Shown here: positions 21,431 to 34,319 of the stretch, one piece after another
Numbering within the stretch: the stretch's first letter is position 1
How the letters are laid out: the number at the start of each line of letters is the position of its first letter
NCBI GenBank assembly: GCA_034770075.1
Contig: JAVJAP010000125.1
Location: 1-64,000 of the forward strand
Direction: 5' to 3'
Origin: Aralia elata
Lineage: Eukaryota > Streptophyta > Magnoliopsida > Apiales > Araliaceae
DNA: 64,000 bases
Position numbers and translations under genes: made by a program
The notes under the pieces: generated by a model
Databases searched by the model: none
Told to the model about the DNA's origin: nothing
What the model saw: the letters and a program-made list of their open reading frames with translations, nothing else

Positions 21431-22250
21431 ATGTCTAATTTACTATCATTGCGGAGCATATTAAATGCTAATTAATTGGGCCAAATAACACGAACTAGTT
21501 AAGGAATTTGAGAATAGTTCTCAAGGCTGAAAAGCTATCTTATGTCCTTAAAATGCCTATCCCTGCAATGGTTGCAGACAATGCCTCTGAGGAAGAGATT
21601 GCTACTTTTAGAAAATGGCAAGATGATGCACAGTTGACTCAATGCATCATGCTTGCATCCATGAGTAACAAGCTTCAGTGTCAACATAAAACTATGGATG
21701 CTCCTACTATATTCCTGCACCTCAAGGAATTGAATGGTGAGGAAAGTAGGACTATTAGATATCAGACATCTAAGGAGCTCTTTCGATCTAGAATGGCCGA
21801 TGGCACTACAGTATAAACAAATGTCCTAAAAATGATTAATCAGATTGAACGATTAGGATAACAGGGTTTTGTCATGGATGGAGAGATGATCCAAGATTTG
21901 ATCTTGCAATCACTTCCGAACTCTTTCTCATAATTTGGTGTGAATTTTCACATGAACAAGCTAGATGTCCGCCTGCCTGAGTTGCTTAACATATGGAAAA
22001 CTGCAAAGAGTCACTTTCCCACCAAGAAAGACCAAGTCTTACTGGTAGGGGCCAAAGATCTTTTGAAAAGAAGAATAATTCAAAGAAGGTATAAGGAAAG
22101 GCAAAAACAAAGGATAATAAGAATAAAATTGATGCGGATAGCAAAGGAGTTTGCTTCCACTACAATAAGCCTGGACACTAGAAATGACACTGTAAGGAGT
22201 ATCTTGCAGAGACTGACCAGAAGAAGCTTAGTAAAGCTTCGATTATAGAT
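21431..22250 (+). pseudogene. Copia gag (UBN2-type), copy 1
   Basis: The start ATG is at 21431 (MSNLLSLRSILNAN...). The capsid shows LRIVLKAEKLSYVLKMPIP and EEEIATFRKWQDDAQLTQCI, the copia gag signature. Stops at 21483, 21814, 21860 and 21930, plus frame changes, interrupt it. A zinc knuckle is recognisable near 22150 (CFHYNKPGH) with two stops. The leader upstream and protease downstream confirm the order. Confidence 0.8.
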
Positions 22251-22256
22251 ATAGGT

Positions 22257-22442
22257 TTGTTCATGATTGAAATAAATCTTTATGTAAGTCAAGGTTCTAC
22301 TTGGGTATTAGATACCGGCTGTAGTTCTCATGTATGTAATCCAATGCAAAGACTAAGCAGAAGTAGAAAGCTAAACAAAGTGAGTAATCTTACGTGTGGG
22401 GAATGGAGCAATGGTTGCTGCATTAGCCGTAGGAACTTATAG
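22257..22442 (+). pseudogene. Copia aspartic protease, copy 1
   Basis: The active-site block STWVLDTGCSSHVCN (Asp-Thr-Gly at about 22309) is intact and typical of Ty1/copia protease. The downstream sequence (NGAMVAALAVGTYSLMLPTG near 22398-22460) is in another frame, so the domain is frameshifted. Confidence 0.75.
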
Positions 22443-22459
22443 TTTAATGTTGCCTACGG

Positions 22460-23240
22460 GCAAGTCTATTAAGTTAATAAGTTGTTATTATGTTCTAGTT
22501 CTCATTAGAAATATTATTTATTTCCTTTGTTGGATAAAGAAAGTTCTGGTATTATATTTAAGAACAATGGTTGTTCTATTTATAATGATAATATTTTATT
22601 TGAAACTGGAAGATTACTTGATAGACTTTGTATGCTTGACTTACATGAAAAAATAATTTTGCAAATTGAACAAACTAGTAAAAGAAAAAAAGGAGATGGT
22701 CATTCAAAGAGTTGAATATGTGTATTTGATGAAATACAAGTTTGAATCATTTAAAAGGTTCAAAGAATTCGGAAATGAAACAAATTGACAAAGTATTAAG
22801 ATTCTTTGATCAAATCGAGGAAGGAATACTTGTGCAATGAGTTTCTAGATCATCTCAAAATGGTATTTTCTCATAATGGACGATTCATGATACGTAATAA
22901 TTGATTGATATATCTAAAAGGAGAAATTGTACCTTGTTGGACATGGTGCGGTCTATAATAATTTTTATCGACATTCTAGTATCCATCTGGGGTTATGCCC
23001 TAGAAACGGCTGCATATCTACAAAATAAGGTAACCTCAAAATCCGGCCCCAAGACTCCATAAAAGTTTTAGATATGGAGGATTCCTAGTCTTAAGTATGT
23101 TAAGATAAGGGGTTATCCAGCTTATGTGAAAAGGTTTCAAAAGGATAAGCTTGGGACAAAATCTGACAAGTGCAGATTTGTGAGATATCCTAAAAAAGGT
23201 TTAGGGTATTATTACTATAATCATATACGTTGCTTTCTTG
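22460..23240 (+). pseudogene. Copia integrase remnant, copy 1
   Basis: After a GAG-pre-integrase-like stretch, pieces of integrase can be read: EYVYLMKYKFESFKRFKEF (about 22710), then LLDMVRSIIIF and WGYALETAAYL (about 22935-23025), then GYPAYVKRFQKDKLGTKSDKC and YPKKGLGYYYYN (about 23115-23225). The zinc-binding HHCC segment and first catalytic Asp are not found, indicating an internal deletion near 22660-22710. Confidence 0.65.
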
Positions 23241-23249
23241 GATAAAGGT

Positions 23250-24330
23250 GTTTATCATTGAAGGAGCTAGTGGGAGGGTAATAGATCTTGAAAGAGTTCA
23301 AGAACCACAAAGCACTTTAAGTCAAACCGAGGAACCTGTAGATAGACCTATTGTACCACAACTGAATCGTAAATCTGGAAGAGTACCGAAGATACCTAGG
23401 AGGTATGGATTTATCATAGAGGATGATGATGAGGTACACATCATAGAGGATGATGATCCAGTTATATACGATGAGGCTATTAGTAATAAACACTCAGAGA
23501 AATGGCAAATGGCCATGAAATCCAAAATGGACACCATGTATGAGAACTAAGTATGGACTCTGGTTACTCCACTGAAAGGCATAATGCCTATAGAGTGAAA
23601 TTAGGTCTTTAAGAGAAAGACTGGGGCAAATGGCAAGGTGGAGACCTATAAGACCAGACCTGTTTAAAAGGTTTCAAATAAAGTTAAGGAGTTGACTGTG
23701 ATAAAACCTTATTACCGGGTAATGCTCAAGTCCATTTGGATTTTGCTTGTGATTACAGCTTATTACGAAATCTGGCAAATGGATGTGGTGACGTCCTTCC
23801 TCAATGAAGACTGGAGGAGAATGTATGTATGATACAGCCAGAGTTGTTTCAAAGGTTAAAGCAAATCGTGTATGTAAGCTATAATGATCCATTTATGGAT
23901 TAAAGCAAGCTTCTCAAAGATGGAACATTCGTTTTGATGAGACAATCAAAAGAGTTTGATTTTATCAAAAACGAGAATGAACCTAGTGTGTACAAAAGGG
24001 TCAGTGGGAGCGTTGTGACATTCCTAGTATTATATGTTGATATACTATTGATAAGGAATGACATACAGTGCTACAATCAGTACAGATAAAATTGTCTAAA
24101 CATTCCTCCATGAATAACTTGGGAGGAGCATCCTATAAATTGGGGATATAAATCTATATAAATAGATTTAAAAGGATGTTCGGCTTAACCCAAGGAACGT
24201 ATATTCATTCGATGCTAAAGGCGTTTAGCATGACAAACTCCAAGAGAGGTCTCATGATGATGAGCCATGGAGTGTATCTCTCTAAAATTGTCCCCAATTG
24301 AAAGAGAGATCGCAGGAGTTACTATCATGT
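23250..24330 (+). pseudogene. Copia reverse transcriptase, copy 1
   Basis: The N-terminal linker RRYGFIIEDDDEVHIIEDDD leads to EKWQMAMKSKMDTMYEN, the conserved start of copia RT, followed by a stop replacing the expected Gln/Val-Trp position. Blocks further on include KARLVAKG-type and YVDD-type regions: the string LLYVDILLI reads near 24040 where YVDD is expected, one Asp apparently lost. Numerous stops and indels are present. The same module occurs inverted at the right edge of the window. Confidence 0.7.
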
Positions 24331-24479
24331 ATGCAATGAATATACAAGGCCTGATGTTGATCAGTCATATTCTGGAGAAGATCATTGTAAGAAAGTGAAA
24401 AACATCTTTAAGTACTTAACTGTTATTGAGGATGTGATCATGATTCATGGTGGGTCTGAATTAAAACTAGAGGGTTAAA

Positions 24480-24870
24480 CAAACTCAAGTTTTTCAGACT
24501 GACTAAGACGATAACAAATCCACTTTAGGGTAAATCGTTACCTTGAATGGTGGTGCAGTGAATTGGAAAAGTTCCAAACAGCAAAGAGTTGTTAGTTTAG
24601 TGACAAAGACAAAGTATACAGCTGTAAGTGAAGCTGTAAGTTGATTGTTTGGATGAAAAGTTCATCACAGAACTAGGAATAGTTCCTAAGTCTCATCTTG
24701 GATTCAAACATGTGTTGCGGCACTTTCATTTGATTAGAGAAATCATTGAAAGAGGAGAAGTCACTATAGAGATAGTGGACTTTCAAGAACAACATTGCAT
24801 ACCCATTTATTGAAGCTTTATCCAACAGTAGGATGATCGTCACTTAGAGAAGAAGGGTATTAGATACCAT
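24480..24870 (+). pseudogene. Copia RNase H, copy 1
   Basis: Recognisable by NSSFSD (TNSSFSD-type), the GAVNWKSSKQQ-type block (about 24555-24585) and a degraded TEAEY block (KVYSCK.SCK, about 24612-24640). It ends just before the polypurine tract AAGTGGGAGAT at 24888-24899 and the LTR. It is broken by stops. Confidence 0.6.
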
Positions 24871-25470
24871 GACGATTGGCTTTAGTGCAAGTGGGAGATT
24901 GAAAGTAGTATGCACACAAGCCAATCATATTTCATATAATGTAACATATACTTTGTAATCTTATTCGGTTATTAAAGACATTTTACTTTATCTACACAGT
25001 GCTATTATTTAATATGTGATAAACTCATAGTTTTAAGCAATGCTTTTAGAATCATGATGATGATCATGCTAATGAGATTTAAATTCTTAGATAGCTTAAA
25101 AACTAAAATCGTTCCTAATCGTTGGATTACTAAAAATGGGATTAGTGAATCCGGCTAGATTAGTACATATTTTGCTTGCTCTTAGGAAGAGGATGATTGA
25201 TCTCATAATAATTTATGTGGAGACACTAAAGCAAGTATGTAGGTGCTTATTGGAGAATAAGTTCACTGAACGTGGCTCGCTAAGAAATACCTAATGGAGT
25301 TTTACTCGCTTGTCAATAGGAATTCCTCTAGTGATAGTAGTACAAGTGATCCTTGGACTTGAGATCATCATAGTATCTTGTGTATGATGAGTTATACTTT
25401 GACATGTCTCTTAAGACCTTTAGGGTATATCAAAGGGTATGATTGAGTATAATAAGTTGTATATGGAGAT

Positions 25471-25745
25471 CACTACAAGAAAAGGTATAAATTTCGACGG
25501 AATTATTTCCGTCGAAAGTATTGTATTTCCGACGGAATATTCCCTCGGAAATAATTTCCTCGATAATAAGTTAATCTCGACGGAATTTCGTTGGAAATAA
25601 GAACTCTCCTTTAGCGCCAACTTTCCCGCCAGCGCCAAACCTAATTTTGACGGAATAGAATTAGTGTCGACGGAAATTCCGTCGGAAATATGGTAATGTC
25701 AAAGGACTTATTTTCGACAGATATTCCGTCGAAAATAAGTTTTAA
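25471..25745. repeat. CACTA left terminal and subterminal repeats
   Basis: Repeated dyads of the type TTCCGTCGGAA / TTCCGACGGAA follow the TIR (about 25494-25740), at least eight copies or variants. Subterminal repeats in CACTA elements bind the TNPA-type protein. Confidence 0.85.
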
Positions 25746-28016
25746 CCCTACTTAAAACAGATCAGCTCCCCCAGCCGCCGCAACCATCTCTCTCTCTATT
25801 CTCTCTTTCTGCTCTCTCTCTCTCTCTCAACCTCAACCCTTCCGACCTCCTCCGACCGCCTCCTCCGACCTCCTCCGACCGCCTCTCTCTCTCTCTGTCA
25901 ATATTAAGGTAAGTTGAAATAGTTTCATTTCAATAGTTAGGGTTAATGGAGAATCTGAAATTAAAATAGTTATTGATGTTGTAGAATTTGTCATTCAATT
26001 GTTAGGCTTAATGAAATTAAAATTCGTTATTGATGTTGTGAAATCTGAAATTGGGAATGGAGTTGTAATATCTGAATTTTGAAATGGGGTTTAACTATCA
26101 GAAATTGAGAATATTAATGGAGAAATTGTTATGAAACTGATTGAGGTTGAATGTTCAATTTGAGTTTGATATTTAATTTAGGGTTTAATTTGTTTTAATT
26201 TGGTATGAAATGATATTGAGGCTGAGGTGTTCTAATTTAGTTTGATAGTTACTGTATTGTACCCTTCAAATTAGTGTTTGATTTGTGCAAATAGATATGT
26301 AATGTCCATAATCTGATATTGAGGAGATTTGTTCATTAGTGTGTTTGGGTTTGATTATGAAAAGGAATTGCACCATGCATGTTCTGTATCAATTTGGGTT
26401 ACATGGTGAAAAGGAATTGCAAGGTAAATACATGTTATTTCTGACGGAATTCCTGACGGAATTTCTGTCAGAATTATTCAATTGCAAAATATATGGGCCC
26501 AGCAAGTATAATTATGTATTATTTAAATAATTTTCCAATATTAAAATAAACTAAGTAGCATTTACTTAGTTTCCTAATATTAAAATAATCTAAATGAAAT
26601 AACTTAAATTATATCTAATCATAAAATAAAATACAATAAAATTAATTAAATTAATTAAATTTACTTAAATAATATGATATAAATATAATACAAAATTAAA
26701 TAAAATAAATTTAATAAATTATATAATAAAATTTAATACACTATAAAATTAAAATAAATTTAATAAATTATATAATATAATATAATACAATACAAAATAA
26801 AATAAAATTAAAAATAATTAGAAATTATAATAAAATAAATTTAATTTAATAAATTAAAATAAAGATAATAAATTATATAATATAATACAAAAGAAAATAA
26901 AATAAAATTAAAAATAATAATAAATTAGAATAAAATAAATTTAATTTATTAACTTAAAAGAAATTTAATAAATTATATAATATAATATAATACAAAATAA
27001 AATAAAATAAAATTAAAAATAATTAAAAATTATAATAAAATAAATATAATTTAATAAATTAAAATAAAGATAATAAATTACATAATATAATACAAAAGAA
27101 AATAAATTAAAATTAAAATTAATAATAAATTAGAATAAAATAAATTTAATTTATTAACTTAAAAGAAATTTAATAAATTATATATTACAATATAATACAA
27201 AATAAAATAAAATAAAATTAAATTAATAATAAATTAGAATAAAATAAATTTAATTTAATAATATAAAATAAATTTTAAAAATCATTTATATAATAATAAA
27301 ATAAAATAAAATAAAATAGTGAGGAGATAATATAAAATAAAGTAAAATAAATGATAGCTTACTAAAATTAAGTAAATTTACTGAAATAAACTAAGTAGCA
27401 TTTGCTTAGTTTTTCACAATTAAAATAAATTGAAAAAGCGTTTATATATACATGTACTATACATGTTCAAATAATAGTTATCATAAACTGAGTAGCACTT
27501 ACTTAGTTTATCATTGGAAAAATAAACTAAGTAGCATTTGCTTAGTTTTCTACAATTACAGTAAACTGCATATATAATTAATATGCATGTAGTATAGTTT
27601 GGAGCTTAGAAACCCGTTTGACATTCACTCATTAGGAGTGAATGTCGAATAGTCCCCAGTTTGGGACTGTGACTGGATGTTATGTCTCTCACTTAGGTTG
27701 GTGTCAATGAGTTAAGTACGTTTTTAATTGTTTTGATGATTTTTCGACGGTTATCTCTACATGTTCTTCGAGTGCATACTTAGACTAATTTATCTTAGTC
27801 TATTTCGAGTACTTGGAGACCATGGGGAGGTGCTGCCGAAATTTTCTTGAAACAGGTAGAAACGTCCTGAACGTGTTGACACTAGTGAGGAGACGCATCC
27901 AGGAACGGGATAGAAGCCTAACCCCTGTAGAGTGGAGATACTAGGAACATATAATTCATGCATGGACCACATGAATGAATATCCCTGATCTAAATGTGTC
28001 TTTTGTTCAATTAAAA
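25746..28016 (+). other. CACTA 5' leader, with CT-rich tract and AT-rich block
   Basis: A (CT)n-rich tract (25790-25895) looks like the 5' UTR of the TNP2 gene, and AATATTAAG|GTAAGTTG at about 25908 could be a donor of a leader intron. An A/T-only block with imperfect long repeats spans 26530-27350; a unit around 26931-27020 recurs near 27125-27215. Four hairpins with stem AACTAAG/CTTAGTT lie at 26548-26572, 27388-27412, 27485-27509 and 27524-27548. No gene is supported before 28017; the ORF at 26339-26530 lacks motifs. Confidence 0.6.
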
Positions 28017-30287
28017 ATGTCGGGCGACCGGAGTTGGATGTATCATAGGATACCTATTGACGGGAGGGAATTAGTGGAAGCTTACCATGAAGGGGTGTGC
28101 TACTTTCTGGACAAAGCCATAGAACATGATGATGATCCGAACGGGAAGATGAGATGCCCGTGTGTCAAGTGTAAAAACTTAATCTGGAAGAAAGCCGACG
28201 AGATTAAATTTGACTTATTTTCTCGTGGTTTTGTGGATGGGTATTCTGTATGGATCCATCACGGGGAATCAGTTGAGTTGAGGGAACTGACCGGCTCAGG
28301 AGACCAACCAGTTCACGGTGATTCAAACACCGATAACTATGATGTTGTGGAGATGTTGGTGGATGCTTATGGGCCTAACAATATAAATTGGACTGAAAAC
28401 GATCATTCTTCAGGCAGTGCTCAACAAGAACTAAATGATACAACTGCTGCCTTTTACAAGATGTTATCTGAATCGGGGGTCCCATTGTATCCCGGAAATG
28501 ATCAGCACACCAGGCTATCTGCAGTTACAAAGCTCTTACACTTCAAGAATGAGCATGACTGCAGTGAGAGAGGTTTCAATGCTTTGCTCTCTCTTATCAG
28601 CGAGTTCTTACCCAAGGATCATACTTTGCCCTCGAATTATTACGAAGTGAAAAAGATGGTAAAGGGGTTGAATATGGGTTATCAGAAGATCGATGCTTGT
28701 GAGCAGGACTGCATGTTATACTATAGGATGGACAGAGATAAGGTGCAGTGTGCTATATGTAACTTACCTCGGTACAAGGTGACAAAACATGGGGGGAAGG
28801 AGAAACATGTGCCCAAGAAGATCCTACGGTATTTTCCTCTTGCGCCGAGGCTGCAACGGCTATTCATGTCGTCTCACACGGCTCATCATATGAGTTGGCA
28901 TAGAACAAGAGACGTCGTGCCTGGTCAACTGACACACCCTGCAGATGGAGATGAATGGAAGAAATTTGATGAAAATTTTCCATTGTTTGCGGAGGAAGTT
29001 AGGAATGTGAGGCTCGACATGGCTACGAATGGCTTTTGCCCTTTTAATAATTTTAGCCAGCCTTACTCAGTTTGGCCAGTCATAATGGTAGCTTATAATC
29101 TTCCACCGTCAATGTGCATGAGGGATCCGTATTTGTTCTTGACTTTACTCATACCGGGTGATAAGAGTCCTACAAAAGACATAAACGTATACCTCAGGCC
29201 GTTAGTCGATGAACTAAAGATGCTATGGGAGACGGGGATCCAGGCGTATGATAAATCGATCAGCGAGAATTTTTTGATGAAGGCAGCCTTGTTGTGGACT
29301 ATCACTGACTTTCCGGCTCTTGGGATGATTAGTGGTTGGTCGACTCACGGGAAGCTGTCATGTCCAGTGTGTATGGGGGATGTGCAAGGTCATCAGTTGC
29401 AGCATGGGCGTAAATGTAGTTTCTTTGGAACAACTCGTAGATTCTTGCCTGCTGATCATAATTACAGAAAGATGTCTGCACAGTTCAACAGAAAGACAAA
29501 GAAGAAGGGGGTTGTTGGTAGACTATCGGGCAACGAGGTCTTGACCTGGCTAAACTAGTTGACATTTCCACCGCTAGGCAAGGGGCACAGTAAACTGAGA
29601 GCATTTGGGTACGGGAAGACTCATAATTGGACACACGTCCCATATGGTTTGAGTTACCGTACTGGGTCACACTTTCAGTCCGTCATTGTATTGATGTCAT
29701 GCATACAGAAAAGAATATTTTTGAGAATTTGTTTTACACCGTGTTAGATGCGAGTGGTAAAATAAAAGACAATGACAATGCCCGAAAAGACTTAGAGGCA
29801 CTGAACATCAGGCCGGAATTGTGGCTTCGCACTAACAATTCAAAACCTAAAGCTCAATTCTGTCTTACTAAGCAACAAGTTGAAGACGTGTGCAAGTGGG
29901 TTAGTGGGTTAGTGGGTTGAAGCTTCTAGATGGATGTGCTTCTAACATATCTCGTTGTAGTAATGTTGAAGATTAATGGGTTCAAGAGTCACGATTGTCA
30001 TGTATTTATGCAGAAGTTGATGCCAATTGCATTTCGTGAGATGTTACCTAGAAAGGTGTTGGACGCATTGACCGAACTTTTAAATTTCTTTCGGGATCTA
30101 TGCTCAACTGTAATAAGGTATAGTGATATGGAGCAGATGGAGAACAATATTGTGCTTACCATTTGCAAGCTCGAAATGATATTCCCCCAGGGTTCTTTGA
30201 CTCGATGGAACATCTGCCTATTCATCTACTGTATAAACTTAAACTTGGCGGTCCGGTGCAATATCGGTGGATGTATCCTTTTGAGAG

Positions 30288-30357
30288 GTAATATAATCTA
30301 CAAATTGCATATACTCATATTAATAATAATAATCATATTAAAATGCAATATCTGTAG
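30288..30357 (+). other. Intron in TNP2-like gene
   Basis: GT at 30288 (GAGAG|GTAATAT) and AG at 30357 (TCTGTAG|G). Joining gives Glu-Arg-Tyr-Met-Arg-Arg, the conserved FERYMR block of the family. Length 70 bp, AT-rich. Confidence 0.8.
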
Positions 30358-30672
30358 GTATATGCGTCGATTAAAGCAGAAAGTGAAAAACAAAGCTCAT
30401 GTTGAGGGTTCTATTGCCGAACGCTATACGGAGGAAGAGCTTGTCAACTTCTTCTCATTGTATTTTGACGATGTTGTCTCAACAAAACACAACCGTTTAA
30501 GTAGGAATGAGGTCATCGGTCCCCAATCTCATGCAGATAATGAGTTAGCTGTATTCACATATCCGAGTAAACCATTTGGCCATGAGATGATGACTTACTT
30601 AAGCGACAAAGAATTGAAGATAGTATCCACATATGTGCTTCTAAATATGCCAGAAGTATCGTCATACATAAA

Positions 30673-30754
30673 GTATGGATTGTTATATGTCACATCTAAT
30701 ATAATTTATAATCGTAATCAACTTATATATTAAATTATTTTTTTATTATTTCAG
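30673..30754 (+). other. Intron in TNP2-like gene
   Basis: GT at 30673 (CATAAA|GTATGG) and AG at 30754 (TATTTCAG|T). Joining continues the frame from ...VSSYI into ...SFEEEAYASNLD. Length 82 bp, AT-rich. Confidence 0.7.
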
Positions 30755-31642
30755 TTCATTCGAAGAGGAAGCGTATGCTTCTAACCTGGATTTAACTGTT
30801 GTCCAGTTCGAAGCACTCACTACTGCAACTTTCCAACAGTGGTTTCAGACAAGGGTTGAGGCAAAGAACATTTCTGAGCGTTTTAGAGATGTCATACATG
30901 GTCCTTCCAAGGTTGTTTGTTCTTTTCCTGGATGCATCGTGAATGGGTACAGATTTAAGGTCGACAACTTGAACGAACTCACATCAATCAACTCTGGGGT
31001 TGTGGTGTTGGGAAGCTGTTACAATGATTCTGAGTCCAATTACTATGGACGTCTAGAGGATGTACTTGTGCTTAATTATCCTGGGGGTAATAAGGTAGTT
31101 GCATTTAATTGTCGCTGGTTTGATACTGAAAAAGGTGTTAAAGTTGATCGTAATAGAATCGTCACAGTAGATATCAAGTCAAAACTCAAATCTGATGACG
31201 TTTTCGTGTTAGCCAGTCAAGCGACTCAAGTGTACTACGCCCCTGGTATACAGTTGTCACAACGAAAACACGTGCATTTGATAGTGCTAATATGTTGGGG
31301 ATGGATGAGGCATTGCAAGAAGATGCTAGCAATCCCAGGCAGGTATTGCTAAATGATGAAGATGTGATGACAAATGATGTGGTTGACGTACCCGACGATG
31401 AGGAAGTCGATGATTTGGAGGTTGTGCATGAGTACGTTATCGTTGAAGATGATAACGATAACGAATCTGATATCGATGATGATGAGGAGGAAGAGACTGA
31501 ATCCGATAATGATATTGATGTTGAATCTGATGGGTTTGACGACGTACAACCTCTAAACGTATTTCAATTTAGTAAATCATTTAATATATTAGATTTAAAT
31601 AATATTAATATATTATATTTTCGCTATTTCAGTAGCACATTT

Positions 31643-33584
31643 ATGGCTAGAACTAGCGGTGGCGGTTGTCGCGGCAGGGGGCGATCAGGATCCGGAGACG
31701 CGAGCCAGGCTGGAGGCTCGTCTTCAGGAGCTAGTAAGTGGTTTGATTCGTGTAAACATATAATATATCTCAATATGCATTAGTTTATGTATTTTGACTA
31801 AAGTTTTATAATATAATTACAGATGCTCGTCGTCAACGAGACCGACAGACTAACCTCGGTCTCTTCGGTCGTCCACCGACAGTTCCACATGTAGTCCAAC
31901 TGGATGTCGGATCTTCCCAGTAAGTATTCTACTATGACTTAAAAATAAAGAGTTAAATTTATATAATTTTTTGCATTTAACATTTAACGTAATAATATTC
32001 AATTGTTTTTACTGTAGTATACTAGACTCGGTCGCTAAGGCGACCATACACGCTATCTGTCTAACGCACCTCCCGACTGGGTGTATGCGCTTCAGCCAGT
32101 ACGGCCAGTACGATCCCGTGTTTATGGTCACTGTCTTGCAGGAGTTTCACGTAAGTTCATTTTCTTATAAATTAGAAAATTATACGTACATAGTCGTTGC
32201 CCAATAATTTAATGGTTCCTAACTTTTAAACTTTTGGTATAAAAATATTTTAGATATTATGAGGGCATCTCTCAGGCAGCCGGCGATGATGTTGTTATTG
32301 CACACATCGCTAAGAACTACGCCGGCTGGTTGTATGAGATGCGACAGAGGGCAGCCCGGGCAGTTGATGACCAGCCCGGGACCATGATTAGAGATCACCA
32401 GCCCCACATAGTCTCTGATACAGTGTGAGAGGCTATGTATACGCACTGGGATGCTGACGACTTCAAGAAGAAGTCAGAGCTCCGAGTCGTCAGCTCCGAG
32501 TCGTACACACTACTGGCTCGCAGTCTTTTGAGGAGGCTAAGTCGGTAAGTGTCTTATACTTTGTTGTTTAGTTACTCATTTCTCACAAGTAAACTTCATA
32601 ACTACTTTATGAATATATTTATTAGGCCATGCGACAGAGCTTAGGCCGACCTCCGTCTATGTTAGAGTTCTGGGATAGAGCCCACACACCAAAGGACTCT
32701 ACTATGTCTCCCGCAGGATTAGCTATACGGGGAAGTGTAATCATAATTTTACGTAATGTTTAATATTAGTTAGTTCATAAAATAATATAATTAACTTACG
32801 TATAAGCCATAAATTACAGGACCAATTTCAGGCTAGTCGGGACCAGCGTGTAGCTGAGTTGCAGGCGGCTAGGAGGGATTCTGAGACGTTAGATTCTACC
32901 ATTTCTCCGCCCGAGATTGAATTATCTCGGGATGAGGAGCTGACATTATGGGTCGCGGCTCAGGATCCCCTTACTAGTAGTACCAGTAAATATTGAGTGT
33001 TGGGATTGCCGAGGATACCAGCGTATACATTACCTGGAGGTAATATTATTTCTAATAAGTTAAGATTAAGTAACTACATATATTATTAGTAATGATATAT
33101 TTATTTGCGCAGGCTCTAGCCAGCGTCAGCGCCCAAGAGCTTCTGTCGGAGCATCTCATACAGGCGCTGGCTTGGACGACGAGATTTTCCAGAGGGTCAT
33201 GGTTGCGGTGTCGGAGACGTTCCGTACGGATCCGGTCATCCGTCATCAGGAGTTGCCCAGCCGAGCTCGCCTTCACCAGCTCGCCCAGGATATTGCAGCA
33301 GGGGCTACCGTCGATAGTACGGGTATCCCGCAGGAGTAGTTCATCGCGATACGCGACGAGGTGCTCCGGTTGGTGGTTACATTACTATCGGAGGCTTTTG
33401 GCCCGATTGGGAGTCAGCCCCCGCCTACTCAGGTATATTATATTTACTTTTACTTATTTAATCTGCATGTTATTCAAATAATACTCTCATATGGACTAAT
33501 GTGTTATATTTTTAATTGTATCAACAGGGTGGCGATGGCGACGGCGACGGAGGGGATGATGACGTGAATTTGCATACACCATAG
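31643..33584 (+). pseudogene. CACTA TNPA-like (Transposase_24-type) gene, multi-exon, disabled
   Basis: This is the second CACTA gene, whose product binds subterminal repeats. Start MARTSGGGCRGRGRSGSG at 31643. Probable exons: 31643-31733, 31823-31919, 32018-32150, about 32254-32545, 32636 to about 32735, 32820-33040, 33113-33432, 33528-33584. Typical blocks are HILDSVAKATIHAICL, EAMYTHWDADDFKKKSE, MRQSLGRPPSMLEFWDRAHT and DEIFQRVMVAV; the C-terminus is Gly/Asp-rich. In-frame stops at about 32426 (in DTV*EAM), about 32996 (KY*VLGL) and about 33337 (QE*FIA) disable it. One frame step at the third intron does not fit simple splicing, suggesting an indel. Confidence 0.82.
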
Positions 33585-33924
33585 TCCATGCCCATGCATT
33601 ATATATATAGTTTAGTTTGCTTAGGTGTTTTGTATTTAGAATCTACTTAGATATTTTGTAAATCATATATTGTATAGTTTAGTTTGATTCTTTGTAAATC
33701 GATGTAATATACTTTAGTTTTGAAAGTATTTCGGCACATAATGATTTATTCTTTATAGTTTTTAACGTTATGGGTTGATTATGATATATGTTGTTCTTGG
33801 ATGTAGCTATTGGTATTGTAATATATGTATTGTTGGGATAAAACAGGTTACAGGTACAAAAATGGGGTTTAAAAACCTAGAAAATAAAAAAAACAAAAAG
33901 ATTATTTAAAAAAAACATGTTATT
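33585..33924 (+). other. CACTA 3' untranslated region
   Basis: AT-rich, no ORF. It should contain the poly(A) signal of the TNPA-like gene, but no hexamer stands out enough to name. Confidence 0.45.
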
Positions 33925-34319
33925 TCTGACGGAATAAGGTATTTCCGACGGAAGTTCCGTCGGAATTAAGCATTAATATTTATTTCAAAAAAATAGTATT
34001 TCCGACGGAAATACATTATTTCCGGCGGATATTCCATCGGAAATATCTTAATTATGGAAGCCCCGGGAAGTGCCACATGGCACGTTATTACCGATGGAAT
34101 ATTCCGTCGGAAAAGGCTTATTTCCGACGGATTAGCCGTCGGAATTAGTCCGTTGGAATATAATTATTCCCGACGGAAGTTACGACAGACTTAATTCCGA
34201 GGGCGTTATTTTCGGCCGAATTCCCGACAGATTATTCCGTCGAAAATATCTTAATTCCGATGGAATAGGTATATTTCAGACGGAAGATTCCGTCGGAAAT
34301 ATACCTTTTTCTTGTAGTG
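33925..34319. repeat. CACTA right subterminal and terminal repeats
   Basis: More than ten TTCCGACGGAA/TTCCGTCGGAA dyads and variants, in both phases, end in the inverted TIR. They mirror the left end and match the expected TNPA-binding region. Confidence 0.88.

Larger units (their letters stand above)
28017..31560 (+). pseudogene. CACTA TNP2-like transposase, disabled
   Basis: This gene encodes the CACTA transposase. The start MSGDRSWMYHRIP at 28017 is the usual start of the family, preferred over the in-frame ATG at 27975. The transposase-associated domain has MRCPCVKCKN (about 28152-28180). TNP2 follows (HGGKEKHVPKKILRYFPL, then PGDKSPTKDINVYLRPLVDE and LSCPVCMGD). A stop at 29556 and a frameshift near 29625 precede WFELPYWVTLSVRHCIDVMH. 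DUF4218-like sequence (SHDCHVFMQKLMPIAFREML) follows a shift near 29900. Two short introns are likely: 30288-30357 and 30673-30754. A DUF4216-like block (GYRFKVDNLNELTSINSGVV, RLEDVLVLNY) and an Asp/Glu-rich tail complete it. Confidence 0.9.
25471..34319 (+). mobile_element. CACTA (En/Spm) DNA transposon
   Basis: It starts CACTACAAGAAAAGGTAT and ends ATACCTTTTTCTTGTAGTG, an inverted terminal repeat of the CACTA family. It is flanked by a 3-bp target duplication gat (25468-25470 and 34320-34322). Length is 8849 bp. It contains subterminal repeats, a TNP2-like transposase gene and a TNPA-like gene on the plus strand. Both genes have stops or frameshifts, so it is now non-autonomous. Confidence 0.97.

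Noticed and set aside
25790..25900. CT-rich tract as microsatellite of interest
   Set aside because: Common in plant 5' UTRs and explained by the CACTA leader.
25471..34319. CRISPR-like array from the TTCCGACGGAA repeats
   Set aside because: Repeats are short, in both orientations and irregularly spaced at transposon ends, as in all CACTA elements.
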